NCBI GenBank assembly: GCA_020058145.1
Contig: JAGVEP010000409.1
Span: 1-34,741 of the forward strand
From: Phycisphaerae bacterium
GTDB taxonomy: Bacteria; Planctomycetota; Phycisphaerae; UBA1845; Fen-1342
Reading direction: 5' to 3'
DNA: 34,741 nucleotides
The notes under the pieces are model-generated. The model was given only the letters and a program-made list of their open reading frames with translations, did not search any database and had not been told where the DNA came from. Below are positions 15,123-24,403 of this stretch, in pieces. A program made the position numbers and the translations under genes. The number at the start of each line of letters is the position of its first letter. Positions within the stretch are counted from its first letter, which is position 1.

Positions 15123-17384
15123 ATGGTGACGGTCTGGTGCATCGTCGTTTCTCTCGGATCATTGTTCTTCTTCGGATTACCGCTCGCGGCGTGGGTTGCT
15201 CGGCGCGACGAAGAGGGCGAGACCGAGACGGCGTGGCTGCTCGCACCGTTTCTCGGGCTGTCCATCATCGTCCTCGTGCTCCAGAACCTCGTGTATCTCG
15301 ATCTCCGCGTCGCCACCACGACGCCGTGGCTGTGGGGCGCGGGTGCGCTGCTGGTGCTGCTCCTCATCCTGTCCGGGCGATGGCCCCAACTCCGTAAGGC
15401 TTTCCCGCGGGATGTTTTCCTCTGCGCGCTGCTGGTCTGCGGCGTCCAGTCGGCGGGCCTGCTGATCCGCGGCGTGGACCAGTACGTAGGCAGGTTGTGG
15501 ATCGATCAGTTCACCTACACGGTGACCGCTCAATTCCTGTTGGACCAGCCGTTTAGCCTGACGTCCGAACAAGTGGGCGATCAGCCACACCTCTATAAAG
15601 CGCTGCACATCAAGCACGACCGCATTGGACAGTCCATTCACCACGCCTTCGTGGCGGCTAGTTGCGGACTGGACGCCAAACGGACCTTTGAACCCGCCAT
15701 CCTGTCGGCGTGTTTCCTCAATGTGCTCGCGCTGTTCCTACTGGCCCGCCGCGTCACCACTCGGCGCATGGCGGCCCTGTTGGCAGCCGTCGGCGGCGGT
15801 CTGCTGCCCGCCATCGCCCAAGTGCATCTGGAGAGCTTTCACTCGCAGATGCTGGCGATGCCGCTGATGTTCGCCTGGCCGGAGCTGCTTCACCGCCTGC
15901 TGCACACGCGCCGATTGGTCTGGCTGCTGCCGACCGCGGCGGTCGGCGCAGCGATGGCGAGCATCTACACCGATTACGTACCGCTGTTTGTGGGTGTCGC
16001 GGCCGTGGTCCTGGCAATCGAGCTGATTAAGCAGCGGACGTATGTAGTCACCCGCTGCGGGCTCTGCGTTGCAGTGCTTGGCCTTGCGGCGGTGCTGAAC
16101 ATCGGCTACGTCACCGACCTGACGCGGATCGTCTTTGGACGGCTGACCCAGGCGGGGGTGCTGCCCGCCATTTACCCGTGGGCGCTGCGCGGGGAGGGGC
16201 TGGCGCGCCTGTGGGTGGGCGACTTCGTCGAGGCCTGGACGGCTGGTACGCCGCGTTGGCTGGCCGCGGGAGCACTGGTGCTCACGGTAGGATTGGTGGC
16301 CGGCATCCTGTTCGATATCTGGCGGCGGCGTGACCCGGTGCTGGTCGGCGCCACGGCCCTGCTCATGTTGCCGGCACTGCTCGCCACCCGCGGGCAAGTG
16401 TACGCGTATCAGTTCTACAAGATTCTGCTGTCGGTGTGTCCGCTGCTTCCGCTGGGACTTGCGGCTTGGCATGGGGCCATCGAGGCGCGCACTACACGGT
16501 GGGGGACCGCCACCGGCCGTCTGCTCAGGGGTGTCGGCCTGGGCCTGGCGGTGATCGTTGGCGCTGCAACCACCGTTATGACCGTCCGCGCCGGGGTTGG
16601 GGAGACCGTGGCCGACATCGGCCGAGGCTTCGCGGAACACTTGCGCTACCCCGACATCCGATACCTCTGTGACTATCTCTCGCGCTTGAAAGGCGAGGAC
16701 GTTTTTATTCACAACGGCCCAGCCGTGGTCAACGGTTGGCTGGCCTACTTTGCGCGCGAGGATCGAGTGTGGCTCGGCTATCCGGAAATCTCGGACATCA
16801 GCATCGCCAACTCGCCGGGCGGGAACGTGACCTGTGCCAACCTCCCCGCGAACTTGAACGTCATCGACAGCGGCGCTCAGTACGCCTGCGGGCTCTTGTC
16901 TTCCGGCCCGTTCTTCCCCGACACGCGCACCGAATTGAAGGCCCGTGTTGATCCATTCTGCATTTGGGAGCTCCGTCGCCCGGATTGGCTCATGCTCCTC
17001 GAATGCCGATGGGGATACGGCCCCGGCGAGATAGGCAGTCACGGCTTTTGGTGTGGCGACAAACCAATCGTCATACACTTCCTGTCACCCAGCGCGGGCG
17101 AGGCGCGCATCGCCCTGCGTCTCGACGCAGGTCCGAATCTTCCGGATCCCACACGCTGTCGCTTACGCATCACGACGAACCGTGGGTACGATGCGACTGT
17201 TCCAGTTTCGCTGCCCGCGTCGATCGAGTTGCCGCTGCGCTTGGAGCGCGGTAAGACGCTGGTCACGATTACCGTCGACGATGCGCCGCGGCCCGGCCCG
17301 GCCGCGCCCGAAGACCCGAGGACCCTGATGGCCGCCGTACTGGAGATGCCGCGGTTCGTCTCCTGGACCCCTGACGCACCGTAG
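15123..17384 (+). CDS. Large polytopic membrane protein, possibly GT-C type glycosyltransferase
   Basis: The ATG at 15123 has AGGAG 10 nt upstream. The first two thirds of this 753-residue protein hold about eleven hydrophobic helices (for example residues 2-24, 36-58, 68-84, 97-113 and 195-212). An acidic, polar loop after the fourth helix (about 115-190; RLWIDQFTYTVTAQ, HDRIGQSIHHAF) could be the catalytic loop of a GT-C enzyme. The last third (about 500-753) is hydrophilic, has a beta-rich character near the end and probably lies outside the cytoplasm. I do not recognise a specific family, and the enzyme class is inferred from topology and from the polysaccharide genes nearby. It precedes the two secreted proteins by 36 bp on the same strand and may form a unit with them. 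Confidence 0.7.
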   Translation: MVTVWCIVVSLGSLFFFGLPLAAWVARRDEEGETETAWLLAPFLGLSIIVLVLQNLVYLDLRVATTTPWLWGAGALLVLLLILSGRWPQLRKAFPRDVFLCALLVCGVQSAGLLIRGVDQYVGRLWIDQFTYTVTAQFLLDQPFSLTSEQVGDQPHLYKALHIKHDRIGQSIHHAFVAASCGLDAKRTFEPAILSACFLNVLALFLLARRVTTRRMAALLAAVGGGLLPAIAQVHLESFHSQMLAMPLMFAWPELLHRLLHTRRLVWLLPTAAVGAAMASIYTDYVPLFVGVAAVVLAIELIKQRTYVVTRCGLCVAVLGLAAVLNIGYVTDLTRIVFGRLTQAGVLPAIYPWALRGEGLARLWVGDFVEAWTAGTPRWLAAGALVLTVGLVAGILFDIWRRRDPVLVGATALLMLPALLATRGQVYAYQFYKILLSVCPLLPLGLAAWHGAIEARTTRWGTATGRLLRGVGLGLAVIVGAATTVMTVRAGVGETVADIGRGFAEHLRYPDIRYLCDYLSRLKGEDVFIHNGPAVVNGWLAYFAREDRVWLGYPEISDISIANSPGGNVTCANLPANLNVIDSGAQYACGLLSSGPFFPDTRTELKARVDPFCIWELRRPDWLMLLECRWGYGPGEIGSHGFWCGDKPIVIHFLSPSAGEARIALRLDAGPNLPDPTRCRLRITTNRGYDATVPVSLPASIELPLRLERGKTLVTITVDDAPRPGPAAPEDPRTLMAAVLEMPRFVSWTPDAP

Positions 17385-17420
17385 GCGCGCGATGTCCCGA
17401 ATCCTGGCCTGGAGTTACTT

Positions 17421-19536
17421 GTGATCCGAAGGGTCGCTACCGTAGTTGCGGTCACTTGGCTGGCGGCAAGCGTCTGGGGCGCCAGCGCGCAGGGGGCTTC
17501 GGACGACGACACGTTCCTCGCTTCGATCCTGCAGATCGAATTCGACCAGCACCTCGGCGAGGATACGGGCCTCGAAGTCGATCCGGCACGCGAGCTCACC
17601 GTCGACCGCTGTGAGGCGGTATTGCGTGAGTTGCGACCCGGCGCCGTGAGCGTGTTCGCCGTCGGGCACGAGGGGTGGGCGCGGATCTTCAACACAACGC
17701 TGCCACCCCATCCCGCGCTGTCCAAAGACACGCTCGCCGTTTGGCGCGAAGCGTGCAGCCGCACCGGCACGCCTATGTATGTCTACATCAGTTCGCTCAT
17801 CAACTACAAGCTGAACCGCGAACACCCCGAATATGCCCGCCAGTTTTCCAACGGCGGCGTCGCTCCTCAGCGTCTGGATCACAACTCGGATTACGTGGAC
17901 AAGGTCCTGATCCCCTTCATCGAGACCATCCTGCAGCGCTACCACCCGGAGGGGCTCTGGCTGGACGGCGATTTCTGGAGCATTTTCCCGAGCTGGAATC
18001 CGGCCTCCGTGCGACTGTTCAAGCAGCAGACCGGTCTGGACGCTCCCAGGGATTTCGGCCATAAGAACTTCCCCGCTTTCTGGCGCTTCACGCTGGATAG
18101 CCATGCGGAATACTTGGGCCGGCTGACCAACGCCATCCGGGCGCGCGATCCGAACTGCGTGTTCGCGGTGAATGGCGCCTTCACGCTACGCCACCCGCGC
18201 GTCCCGCCGGCGTACATCGGCCGCACCAGCCTGGACCCGCCCACATTCTTCGGGTTGAGCGCCGGATGCCTGGAGGCGCGCTATGGCAACGCCCATCCGG
18301 CCACGCCGCTCGACATCGTAATTTCCGGATTCGTCGAGCCGGAGGGCGCACCCTATCCCTATCCGAAGACGGCCGTACAGCTTGCCCAGGAGGCGGCCAC
18401 GGTTCTCGCCAATGGCGGGCATCTGAAGGTGTACGTGAACCTGAGCGCCGACGGCAGGATTGATGCCGGCGACGTGCGGCGCGTCCGTGAGGCCATTCGC
18501 GAGTTCTGCCGGCCACGCCAGGAGTGCTTTGGCCCCTCTGCATCGGTACCCGACATCGCCATCCTGCACACACGCGCACTTCGACCGCACGCATCGATTG
18601 GATGAGATTCACGGCGCGGCTTTGGCCGTCCTGCGCAGCAATCGGCACTGCGACATTCTCGACGACGCTACCTTCTGCCGCCGGGCCGGGGAGTACTCGC
18701 TTGTGGTCGTTCCAGAGCAGGGCGAGCTCTCGGATGCGGTCCTCGCGACACTGGATCGTTTCGTCCGACGTGGCGGTGGACTGGTCGTGTCGCTGCCATC
18801 CGGTCTGGAAGGGGCGGATTGCGAGCGACTGCTGGCACCGTCCGACCAGAACGCAACTCCGGCACGAGTAGCGGTCCAGCCAGCGCTCGCGCAACTCCTG
18901 CCGCTCGAACCGGTCCGCCAGGTGTGGACCGCGGCTCGGATGAGCACTCCGGCCGGGCCTGTGGGGGTGCCGGCCGGTTGGTTCGAAGTGCAGCGGCGTG
19001 GAATGGCGTCGGACCCTGCTGTGCCGGCAGACCTGGGCGTGGTGACCACGCCATCGGCCGACAGGGGTTGGCCGGGACAACTGCATTTTCCCGTTGAACG
19101 GGGACGAGTCGCCGTGTTTACCGCCCCGGTGTTTCGGAGCTTCAGTGAGGGTCCCGACCCGCGCTTGCGGGCACTGATTGACGGTGCGCTGGAGTGGGCG
19201 CGCGGTCGTGCTGCGCCGCTGCGTGTGGTGGCCCCCCCGTGGATCGAGGTGAGTTGGCGGCGGTCGGCCGAAGGTGAGATCATTCACCTGGTGAATCACG
19301 CCCGGGGCTCCGAGGCGCGTCCCCGCAGCCCGGTCGTTGAGTACGTTCCTCTGGCCAACCAGGTGCGCGTAGAACGCGAGCTGCCGCGGCCACCGCGGGC
19401 GGTGCGCTTGGTTCCGTCGGATGCCGGCGAGATACACAGCGAATGGGCTGACGGTCTATTGCGCGTGACGTTGCCTGCCGTTGCGGTTCACGCCGCGCTG
19501 CTGCTCGAGTGGTCGGAGCCGGAGAGTCAGCCGTGA
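17421..19536 (+). pseudogene. Secreted glycoside-hydrolase-like (TIM barrel) protein with C-terminal amidotransferase-like domain, frameshifted
   Basis: The GTG at 17421 (GGAG 6 nt upstream) opens a signal peptide (VATVVAVTWLAASVWGASAQ). The N-terminal 300 residues resemble glycoside hydrolases with an alpha-L-fucosidase-like barrel (MYVYISSLINYK, then YHPEGLWLDGDFW, where the second Asp-bearing strand would hold the nucleophile). This frame stops at 18603-18605. A second frame, +1 relative to it, takes over near 18567-18580 (HFDRTHRLDEIHG) and runs to the TGA at 19534. The downstream paralog reads straight through the equivalent point (DVGILITR matches DIAILHTR; RRGGGLVVS matches ERGGRLIVV), so the two frames are one gene of about 705 codons with one surplus base in a CACACACGCGCAC tract. 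The C-terminal half resembles the class I amidotransferase-like (beta-galactosidase trimerisation) fold. Substrate unknown. Confidence 0.78.
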
Positions 19537-22106
19537 GAGTGAAGATCGTTGTGGCCGCGGTGTTCGGCTGGTATCTCGCCGGGTTTGGCACCGCCCAACC
19601 GGCTACCGAGTCCTGCCGGGCCGAGTTGCAGGTCCAGCCTTGGCACGCCCATGTCGTGGTTGCGGGTGTGCCCGCGGAAGTCGCTCGGCAACTGTGCTCG
19701 ACGACCAGCATGTTCCCCGGACTGCGTCCCGAATGCCTGATCCTGGCCGATGCTGAGCCGGTAGCACGCGTGCCGCTCGCGGAGGACGGACAACTGCGGT
19801 TTTACATCGCGGCCAACGTTGTCCGGGATCGGACGAGTCTGCTGATTGAGCTGCGGCCTTCCGCAACACAGGCGCCCGACGGCCGCCCGCTCGCCTGGTC
19901 ACTGGCCATTCGCGGATGTGAGGCCGTGCAGTACGTTCGCCAGTCCTATACGATCGACATTGGACACCCGGGAGATGTGCCGTACGTCGGGAGCGGTTTT
20001 TCGTACCAGGAAGGCGCACAGGCGCGGCAGCCGGCGTGGGCGCACGATGCCGATTTTCGCTGGTCGCGCCCGGGCTGCCGTCTGCGCGTGCCCGTCGTGC
20101 CGGGGAACAGCCATACGATCACGCTTTTCGGCGGCGTCCCGGTTGGTTTTCGAGTCCTGAGCAATGAGCGGGAGTTGGCCCGCTTCGAGCGCGCCGCGAC
20201 CAGCGGCTCGTATTCCTTCGACGTAGCACCGGAGGTTACGGCTGACCGCGCCTTTCTCGAAATGACGCTCGTGAGCCTGGACCCAATGCCGTTGCCGAAT
20301 CTCGACCTGCGCGAGCTGTTCTGGGCCCTGGACAGAGTGACGGTCGAGACCTACGGGCCCGGCGGTGTTCTGGACGTTTCGGCCTTGCCGGCCGCCGACC
20401 TGGCGGACGCGGCGTTCCGGGCGGCACTCTCGGTCGATGATGAGGCGCCGTCTCCAGTGCCGGTTGCCCTTCGGGCACGCTGGGACTTGCCAGCGGGCTA
20501 CAAAACCGTCGCCCAAATGCAGCAGGAAGTCGCGACCGTTCTCGCACACGGCGGCGCCTGGTTCCCCGCCGCAGACACGGAGCCCGCGGATACCGCGTAC
20601 GTGAGCGCGCAACTCCTGACTCCTCTTTGGCGGATGACCGGGACGTTGAGCGCCCCGCAACGAGGAGAAATGACCGCCGATGTGGGGATTCTCATCACGC
20701 GCAGCCAACGCCGCGCCGCCCGCTTGCGGCCGAGTACGTCAGACCCACTGCTTCAATCCGCACGCGGAGCCATGCGACTCCTCGAGCGGCTGCAGTACGC
20801 GGTGGTACTCCTGGACGAGTATCGGCTGCCCGAGGATGGCTCCGACCTACCCTGCCTCATCGTGCCCAACCCGACTTTTTATCCGGTGAAGCTCTGGCGG
20901 CGCCTGCAAGGCTATGTGGAGCGCGGCGGCAGGCTGATTGTGGTGGCCAATCTCAGTCTCCCCTTCGATCAGGAGCCCGCCGTCCGCGCGCTGCTCGGGG
21001 CCGTACCCAGGTCCTACGAGCGTGGTCGGTTTCGCATTCCCGTTGGAGACGTCGAAGTTCCAGTCTACAACAACGATTGGCAGGCCGTCCTGGCTCTCGA
21101 TGCCGCTCAGTTACTGTTGCCGCTCGCGCCGGCTACAGGAAGCGGGGGGGAGACTCCGGTGTGGCCGGCGGTGTGCCGGAGGGAATTGGGGTCGGGACGG
21201 GTCGCGACCTTGGCGCTGGATCTGTTTCGTGATTATGAGCGCTATTCCAGCCATCTGTACGCGGACGTACTGCACCATGTTCTCGATCAACTGGGTGTCA
21301 CGCGGGCGCTGGCGATCCACGGAGCTCCCAGCGTCGTTCTCACGCGGGCAACCCGCGCAGACGGGTTGGCCGTCTACCTCACCAACGTGGCCCGCGGCCA
21401 TTACGACTCGGGTGGGCTGATGAACGCGGCTTGCACGGCCATCTTCGCGGATGCGATTCCGCCGACGCCGCCGGTGGAACTCACGTTGAAGTGCGCGACG
21501 CGTGTCGCGGACGTGAGTTTTGTGCCGCCGGACGCCGCCGCCGTCTGGAAGTGGAGCGACGGGCTGCTCGACATCACCACTTCGTCCATCGCGATCCAGC
21601 AGGCGATCGTGGTCCGCACCGACGCCTCGCCTGCCACGCGGGTGCTCTCCTTGCCAGCGGGTTTGCCCGCCGACGTGCCCCTGGTCAGCATCGCCGAGTC
21701 AGTCCGCGCGGACCTCGGTCTGGTTCCGCCGCTACAGACGCCGTGGCCAGTCGAGAAAGTCGAACAGCGCCCGCTCCTGTGGCTCGGCACCGGGCCGGCG
21801 GAGGGCCTGACGTTCAACGTGGCCTGTGCGCACCCCCGCAAGTTCCTGCTGCGCATCGAGGCGGCCGCCGGACACGGACGTACCGATTTCCTGCGCCATC
21901 TCGTGCTCACGCGCGACGGCGAGCCCGTCTGGTCTGGCACCCTGGAAAAATCGGCGGTTCTGAGCGCGAGCCTGGAACTCGGTCCGGGCGAGCACCGTAT
22001 GTGCTTGTACTGCACGGACGAGGCCACCGTGCTCAAACACCCGAACGGCGACACACGCAACCTGCTCGTGGCCCTGCGCGGCGTGACCGTTACGCTGACC
22101 CCGTAA
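19533..22106 (+). CDS. Secreted paralog of the upstream protein with amidotransferase-like core
   Basis: The GTG at 19533 overlaps the upstream TGA in GTGA, so the two are translationally coupled. The 857-residue product begins with a signal peptide (VRVKIVVAAVFGWYLAGFGTA), has beta-rich modules to about residue 330, then a segment homologous to the C-terminal half of its neighbour. The shared parts are QQEVATVLAHGG versus AQEAATVLANGG, DVGILITR versus DIAILHTR, and GYVERGGRLIVV versus RFVRRGGGLVVS. A further beta-rich region, including a conserved-looking TNVARGH (compare VNHARGS upstream), leads to the C-terminus. The upstream hydrolase-like barrel is replaced by a different N-terminus. Function unknown; a role in processing or binding an exported glycan is inferred from neighbours only. 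Confidence 0.75.
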   Translation: MRVKIVVAAVFGWYLAGFGTAQPATESCRAELQVQPWHAHVVVAGVPAEVARQLCSTTSMFPGLRPECLILADAEPVARVPLAEDGQLRFYIAANVVRDRTSLLIELRPSATQAPDGRPLAWSLAIRGCEAVQYVRQSYTIDIGHPGDVPYVGSGFSYQEGAQARQPAWAHDADFRWSRPGCRLRVPVVPGNSHTITLFGGVPVGFRVLSNERELARFERAATSGSYSFDVAPEVTADRAFLEMTLVSLDPMPLPNLDLRELFWALDRVTVETYGPGGVLDVSALPAADLADAAFRAALSVDDEAPSPVPVALRARWDLPAGYKTVAQMQQEVATVLAHGGAWFPAADTEPADTAYVSAQLLTPLWRMTGTLSAPQRGEMTADVGILITRSQRRAARLRPSTSDPLLQSARGAMRLLERLQYAVVLLDEYRLPEDGSDLPCLIVPNPTFYPVKLWRRLQGYVERGGRLIVVANLSLPFDQEPAVRALLGAVPRSYERGRFRIPVGDVEVPVYNNDWQAVLALDAAQLLLPLAPATGSGGETPVWPAVCRRELGSGRVATLALDLFRDYERYSSHLYADVLHHVLDQLGVTRALAIHGAPSVVLTRATRADGLAVYLTNVARGHYDSGGLMNAACTAIFADAIPPTPPVELTLKCATRVADVSFVPPDAAAVWKWSDGLLDITTSSIAIQQAIVVRTDASPATRVLSLPAGLPADVPLVSIAESVRADLGLVPPLQTPWPVEKVEQRPLLWLGTGPAEGLTFNVACAHPRKFLLRIEAAAGHGRTDFLRHLVLTRDGEPVWSGTLEKSAVLSASLELGPGEHRMCLYCTDEATVLKHPNGDTRNLLVALRGVTVTLTP

Positions 22107-22185
22107 ACCGTCGGCCGCTCCGGGCGGCGCAGCGCTCACCTGCGGGTGCTGCGTTGCGTCGCGAGCTCGTGCGAGCGGCGATTTC

Positions 22186-22214
22186 TTGACGGTCACGGAG
22201 CCAGGGGCTAGGCT
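22186..22214 (+). promoter_or_regulatory. Sigma-70-type promoter of the ABC exporter operon
   Basis: TTGACG (22186-22191; 5 of 6 to consensus), 17-bp spacer, TAGGCT (22209-22214; 3 of 6). The predicted start, near 22221, leaves about 20 nt of leader before the ATG at 22242. Confidence 0.5.
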
Positions 22215-22241
22215 TTCGCGAGCGCGCCGAGTGTCCGAATT

Positions 22242-23057
22242 ATGGTTGTGAGTCTCTGGAAATATCGCCGGCTGATCCTGTACAACTCCGTGGGCGATCT
22301 GCGCAACCGCTACCGCGGGAGCGTCGCCGGGTATTTGTGGAACGTGTTCGTGCCGCTGGCGCAGATTATCGTGTTTTCCACGATTTTTGCGGCCCTGATG
22401 GGCTGGGACCTGCCCGACATACGGGGGGTGAAAATCAAGAGCGGCCTAAGCTACGTCGTGTTTCTCTGCTCGGGGCTGCTGCCCTGGAACACGTTCGCGG
22501 ATACGCTCATGCGCGGCGTGTCGAGCCTGGTCGGCAATGCGGGCTATCTCAAGAAACTGCCGCTGCCGGAACAGCTCTTTGTCGCCCAGGACGCGTGCAG
22601 CGGCTTTCTGTCCGGCCTCTTGGCCGTGGCGATCTTTCTCGTGTTCAGCATCGCCGTCGCCGGCTATGGGCCGTATTGGGAGTGGATACAGATTCTACCC
22701 GGCATGATCCTCCTGAGCAGCTTCGCGTTTGGGCTGGGGTTGGCCCTGAGTTGTATCAATGTGTTTTTCCGCGATGTACAGCCGCTTACGCAAGTGGTGG
22801 TGTTGCTGTGGTTCTGGCTTACGCCGGTTGTGTATATGGAGAGCCACTTCGACAAACCCGGCAAGGAGTGGATGCTGAGTCTGCTGGCGTTCAACCCGAT
22901 GTACCACTTCGTGAAGATCTTCCACGAGGGCGTCTTCATGCACGGCTGGGTGCCGGCGCACACCTGGATCATCTGCGGGCTGGCGACGGCGGCGGTGAAC
23001 GGGTTAGCGCACGCCGTGCTCTGGCGCCTGCGGGCGGATATTCGGGACGCGTTATGA
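22242..23057 (+). CDS. wzm: Polysaccharide ABC transporter permease (Wzm/TagG type)
   Basis: The 271-residue protein has the ABC-2 polysaccharide exporter layout: a short cytoplasmic N-terminal amphipathic stretch (YRRLILYNSVGDLRNRYRGS, the family hallmark), then six hydrophobic helices, with a LLPWNTFADTLMRG re-entrant segment and the C-terminal AFNPMYHFVKIFHEGVF region typical of Wzm/KpsM. It would form the channel that moves lipid-linked O-antigen or another glycan across the inner membrane. The start ATG at 22242 has no strong ribosome site. Its stop overlaps the start of the ATPase gene (ATGA), as in most such pairs. Confidence 0.92.
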   Translation: MVVSLWKYRRLILYNSVGDLRNRYRGSVAGYLWNVFVPLAQIIVFSTIFAALMGWDLPDIRGVKIKSGLSYVVFLCSGLLPWNTFADTLMRGVSSLVGNAGYLKKLPLPEQLFVAQDACSGFLSGLLAVAIFLVFSIAVAGYGPYWEWIQILPGMILLSSFAFGLGLALSCINVFFRDVQPLTQVVVLLWFWLTPVVYMESHFDKPGKEWMLSLLAFNPMYHFVKIFHEGVFMHGWVPAHTWIICGLATAAVNGLAHAVLWRLRADIRDAL

Positions 23058-24403
23058 CGCCGGTAAAGGTCGAAGTCGCCCATCTGACCAAGCGCTTCAA
23101 GATCTACCGCCGCGCGTCCGGCCGGCTCATCGAGTGGCTGTCCGGCGGCAGCGCCGTCCGGCATGACCTGTTCACGGCACTCGACGACATCAACTTTACC
23201 ATGCAGCAGGGGGAGTTCTTCGGCATCATCGGCCCCAACGGCTCCGGCAAGAGCACGCTGCTCAAAATCCTGACCCGTGTGCTCTGGCCGACCGCGGGCC
23301 GTTTTCACATCGACGGCCGCGTGACGAGCCTCCTGGAACTTGGCACGGGCTTCAACCCCGAGCTGACCGGCCGCGAAAACATCGTCAACAGCGCCCGTTT
23401 CCTCGGCTTTGACGAGGCGTACATCCAGCGGCGCATGCCGGAGATGATCGCGTTCGCCGACATCGGGCACTATGTCGATCAGCCGATCAAGTACTACTCT
23501 TCCGGCATGTTGGTACGTCTGGCGTTTTCGATTTTCTCGCACGTCGAGCCGGACGTGTTCATCGTCGACGAGGCCCTCTCGGTCGGCGACGTGTATTTCA
23601 CGCAGAAGTGCTTCCAGCGCCTGGATCAGATGCGCAGCGCCGGCTGCACGCTGCTCTTTGTCAGTCACGACCTGACCGCGGTGCGCAAGTACTGCGACAA
23701 AGCTCTGTACTTGCACGAAGGCCACTGCCGCTTCCTTGGCTCGCCGGTCGAGGCCACGGACCTGTACCTGGAAGCCATGTCGCCCGGCGGGGTGGCGCGG
23801 CAGCTCGCACCCCAGAGCGACGGCCGGCTGCGTCCGGACCCTACGGCGGAGCAGATTCGCGCGCGGGTGACGGCCTTGCGTACCCGTTTCGGCCGCGAGC
23901 TCGGGGAGAAGTTCGATGAAGCCGCGTGCGCGCGGGTGGCCGGGTTTACCAGTGCCCGCATCGGCACCGGCCAGGCGCACGTGGTGGCCCTGCGCGTGTG
24001 TGGCGCGGACGGGCACAGCCGCGAGTGTTTCTCGCTGCGCGACGTCATTCACGTACACCTGCTGGCCGAGGTGGTGGCGGACGTCGCGAAATCGACCGTG
24101 AGTCTACAGGTCACCAACCACATGGGTATTGTGGTGTGGGGTACAAATCATGAGCGGCTGACCGGTCAAACGGTGACCTTGCGGGCGGGCACGTGGTTCT
24201 ACACCCATTTTGTGCTCCAGCCCGGTCTCGGTCCCGGTGAGTACACAGTGGACGTTGGCCTGGGGGATGCCAGCGGCGAAGGGCACGTCTTCGATCGTCT
24301 GACCGGCATTGCCCGCCTGGAGATCACCCCGGAAGGCGCCCGCGACTTCATGGGCCTGGCGCGCATCCCCTGTGAGTGCACCGTCGCGAGTTACCCGGCC
24401 TGA
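23054..24403 (+). CDS. wzt: Polysaccharide ABC transporter ATP-binding protein with Wzt-like C-terminal domain
   Basis: The ATG at 23054 overlaps the permease stop. The nucleotide-binding domain (about 5-245) has Walker A GPNGSGKST (60-68), LLELGTGFNPELTGRENI typical of the Wzt/TagH subfamily, signature YYSSGM (147-152; the usual LSGGQ is YSSGM in this subfamily), Walker B VFIVDEAL (168-175) and switch His205. After a helical linker (about 255-300) the C-terminal 150 residues form a beta-rich domain (VVALRVCGADG, HVHLLAEVVADV, VWGTNHERL) matching the Wzt carbohydrate-binding domain, which reads the non-reducing end cap of the glycan before export. The glycan therefore probably carries a terminal modification, possibly the methylated sugar made by the divergent operon; this is inference. 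Confidence 0.93.
   Translation: MTPVKVEVAHLTKRFKIYRRASGRLIEWLSGGSAVRHDLFTALDDINFTMQQGEFFGIIGPNGSGKSTLLKILTRVLWPTAGRFHIDGRVTSLLELGTGFNPELTGRENIVNSARFLGFDEAYIQRRMPEMIAFADIGHYVDQPIKYYSSGMLVRLAFSIFSHVEPDVFIVDEALSVGDVYFTQKCFQRLDQMRSAGCTLLFVSHDLTAVRKYCDKALYLHEGHCRFLGSPVEATDLYLEAMSPGGVARQLAPQSDGRLRPDPTAEQIRARVTALRTRFGRELGEKFDEAACARVAGFTSARIGTGQAHVVALRVCGADGHSRECFSLRDVIHVHLLAEVVADVAKSTVSLQVTNHMGIVVWGTNHERLTGQTVTLRAGTWFYTHFVLQPGLGPGEYTVDVGLGDASGEGHVFDRLTGIARLEITPEGARDFMGLARIPCECTVASYPA

Noticed and set aside
15738..17078. 446-codon minus-strand frame, and similar long frames at 22664-24058 (minus) and 24376-25473 (plus)
   Set aside because: All are antisense to recognised or better-supported genes and show the skewed composition of GC shadows.
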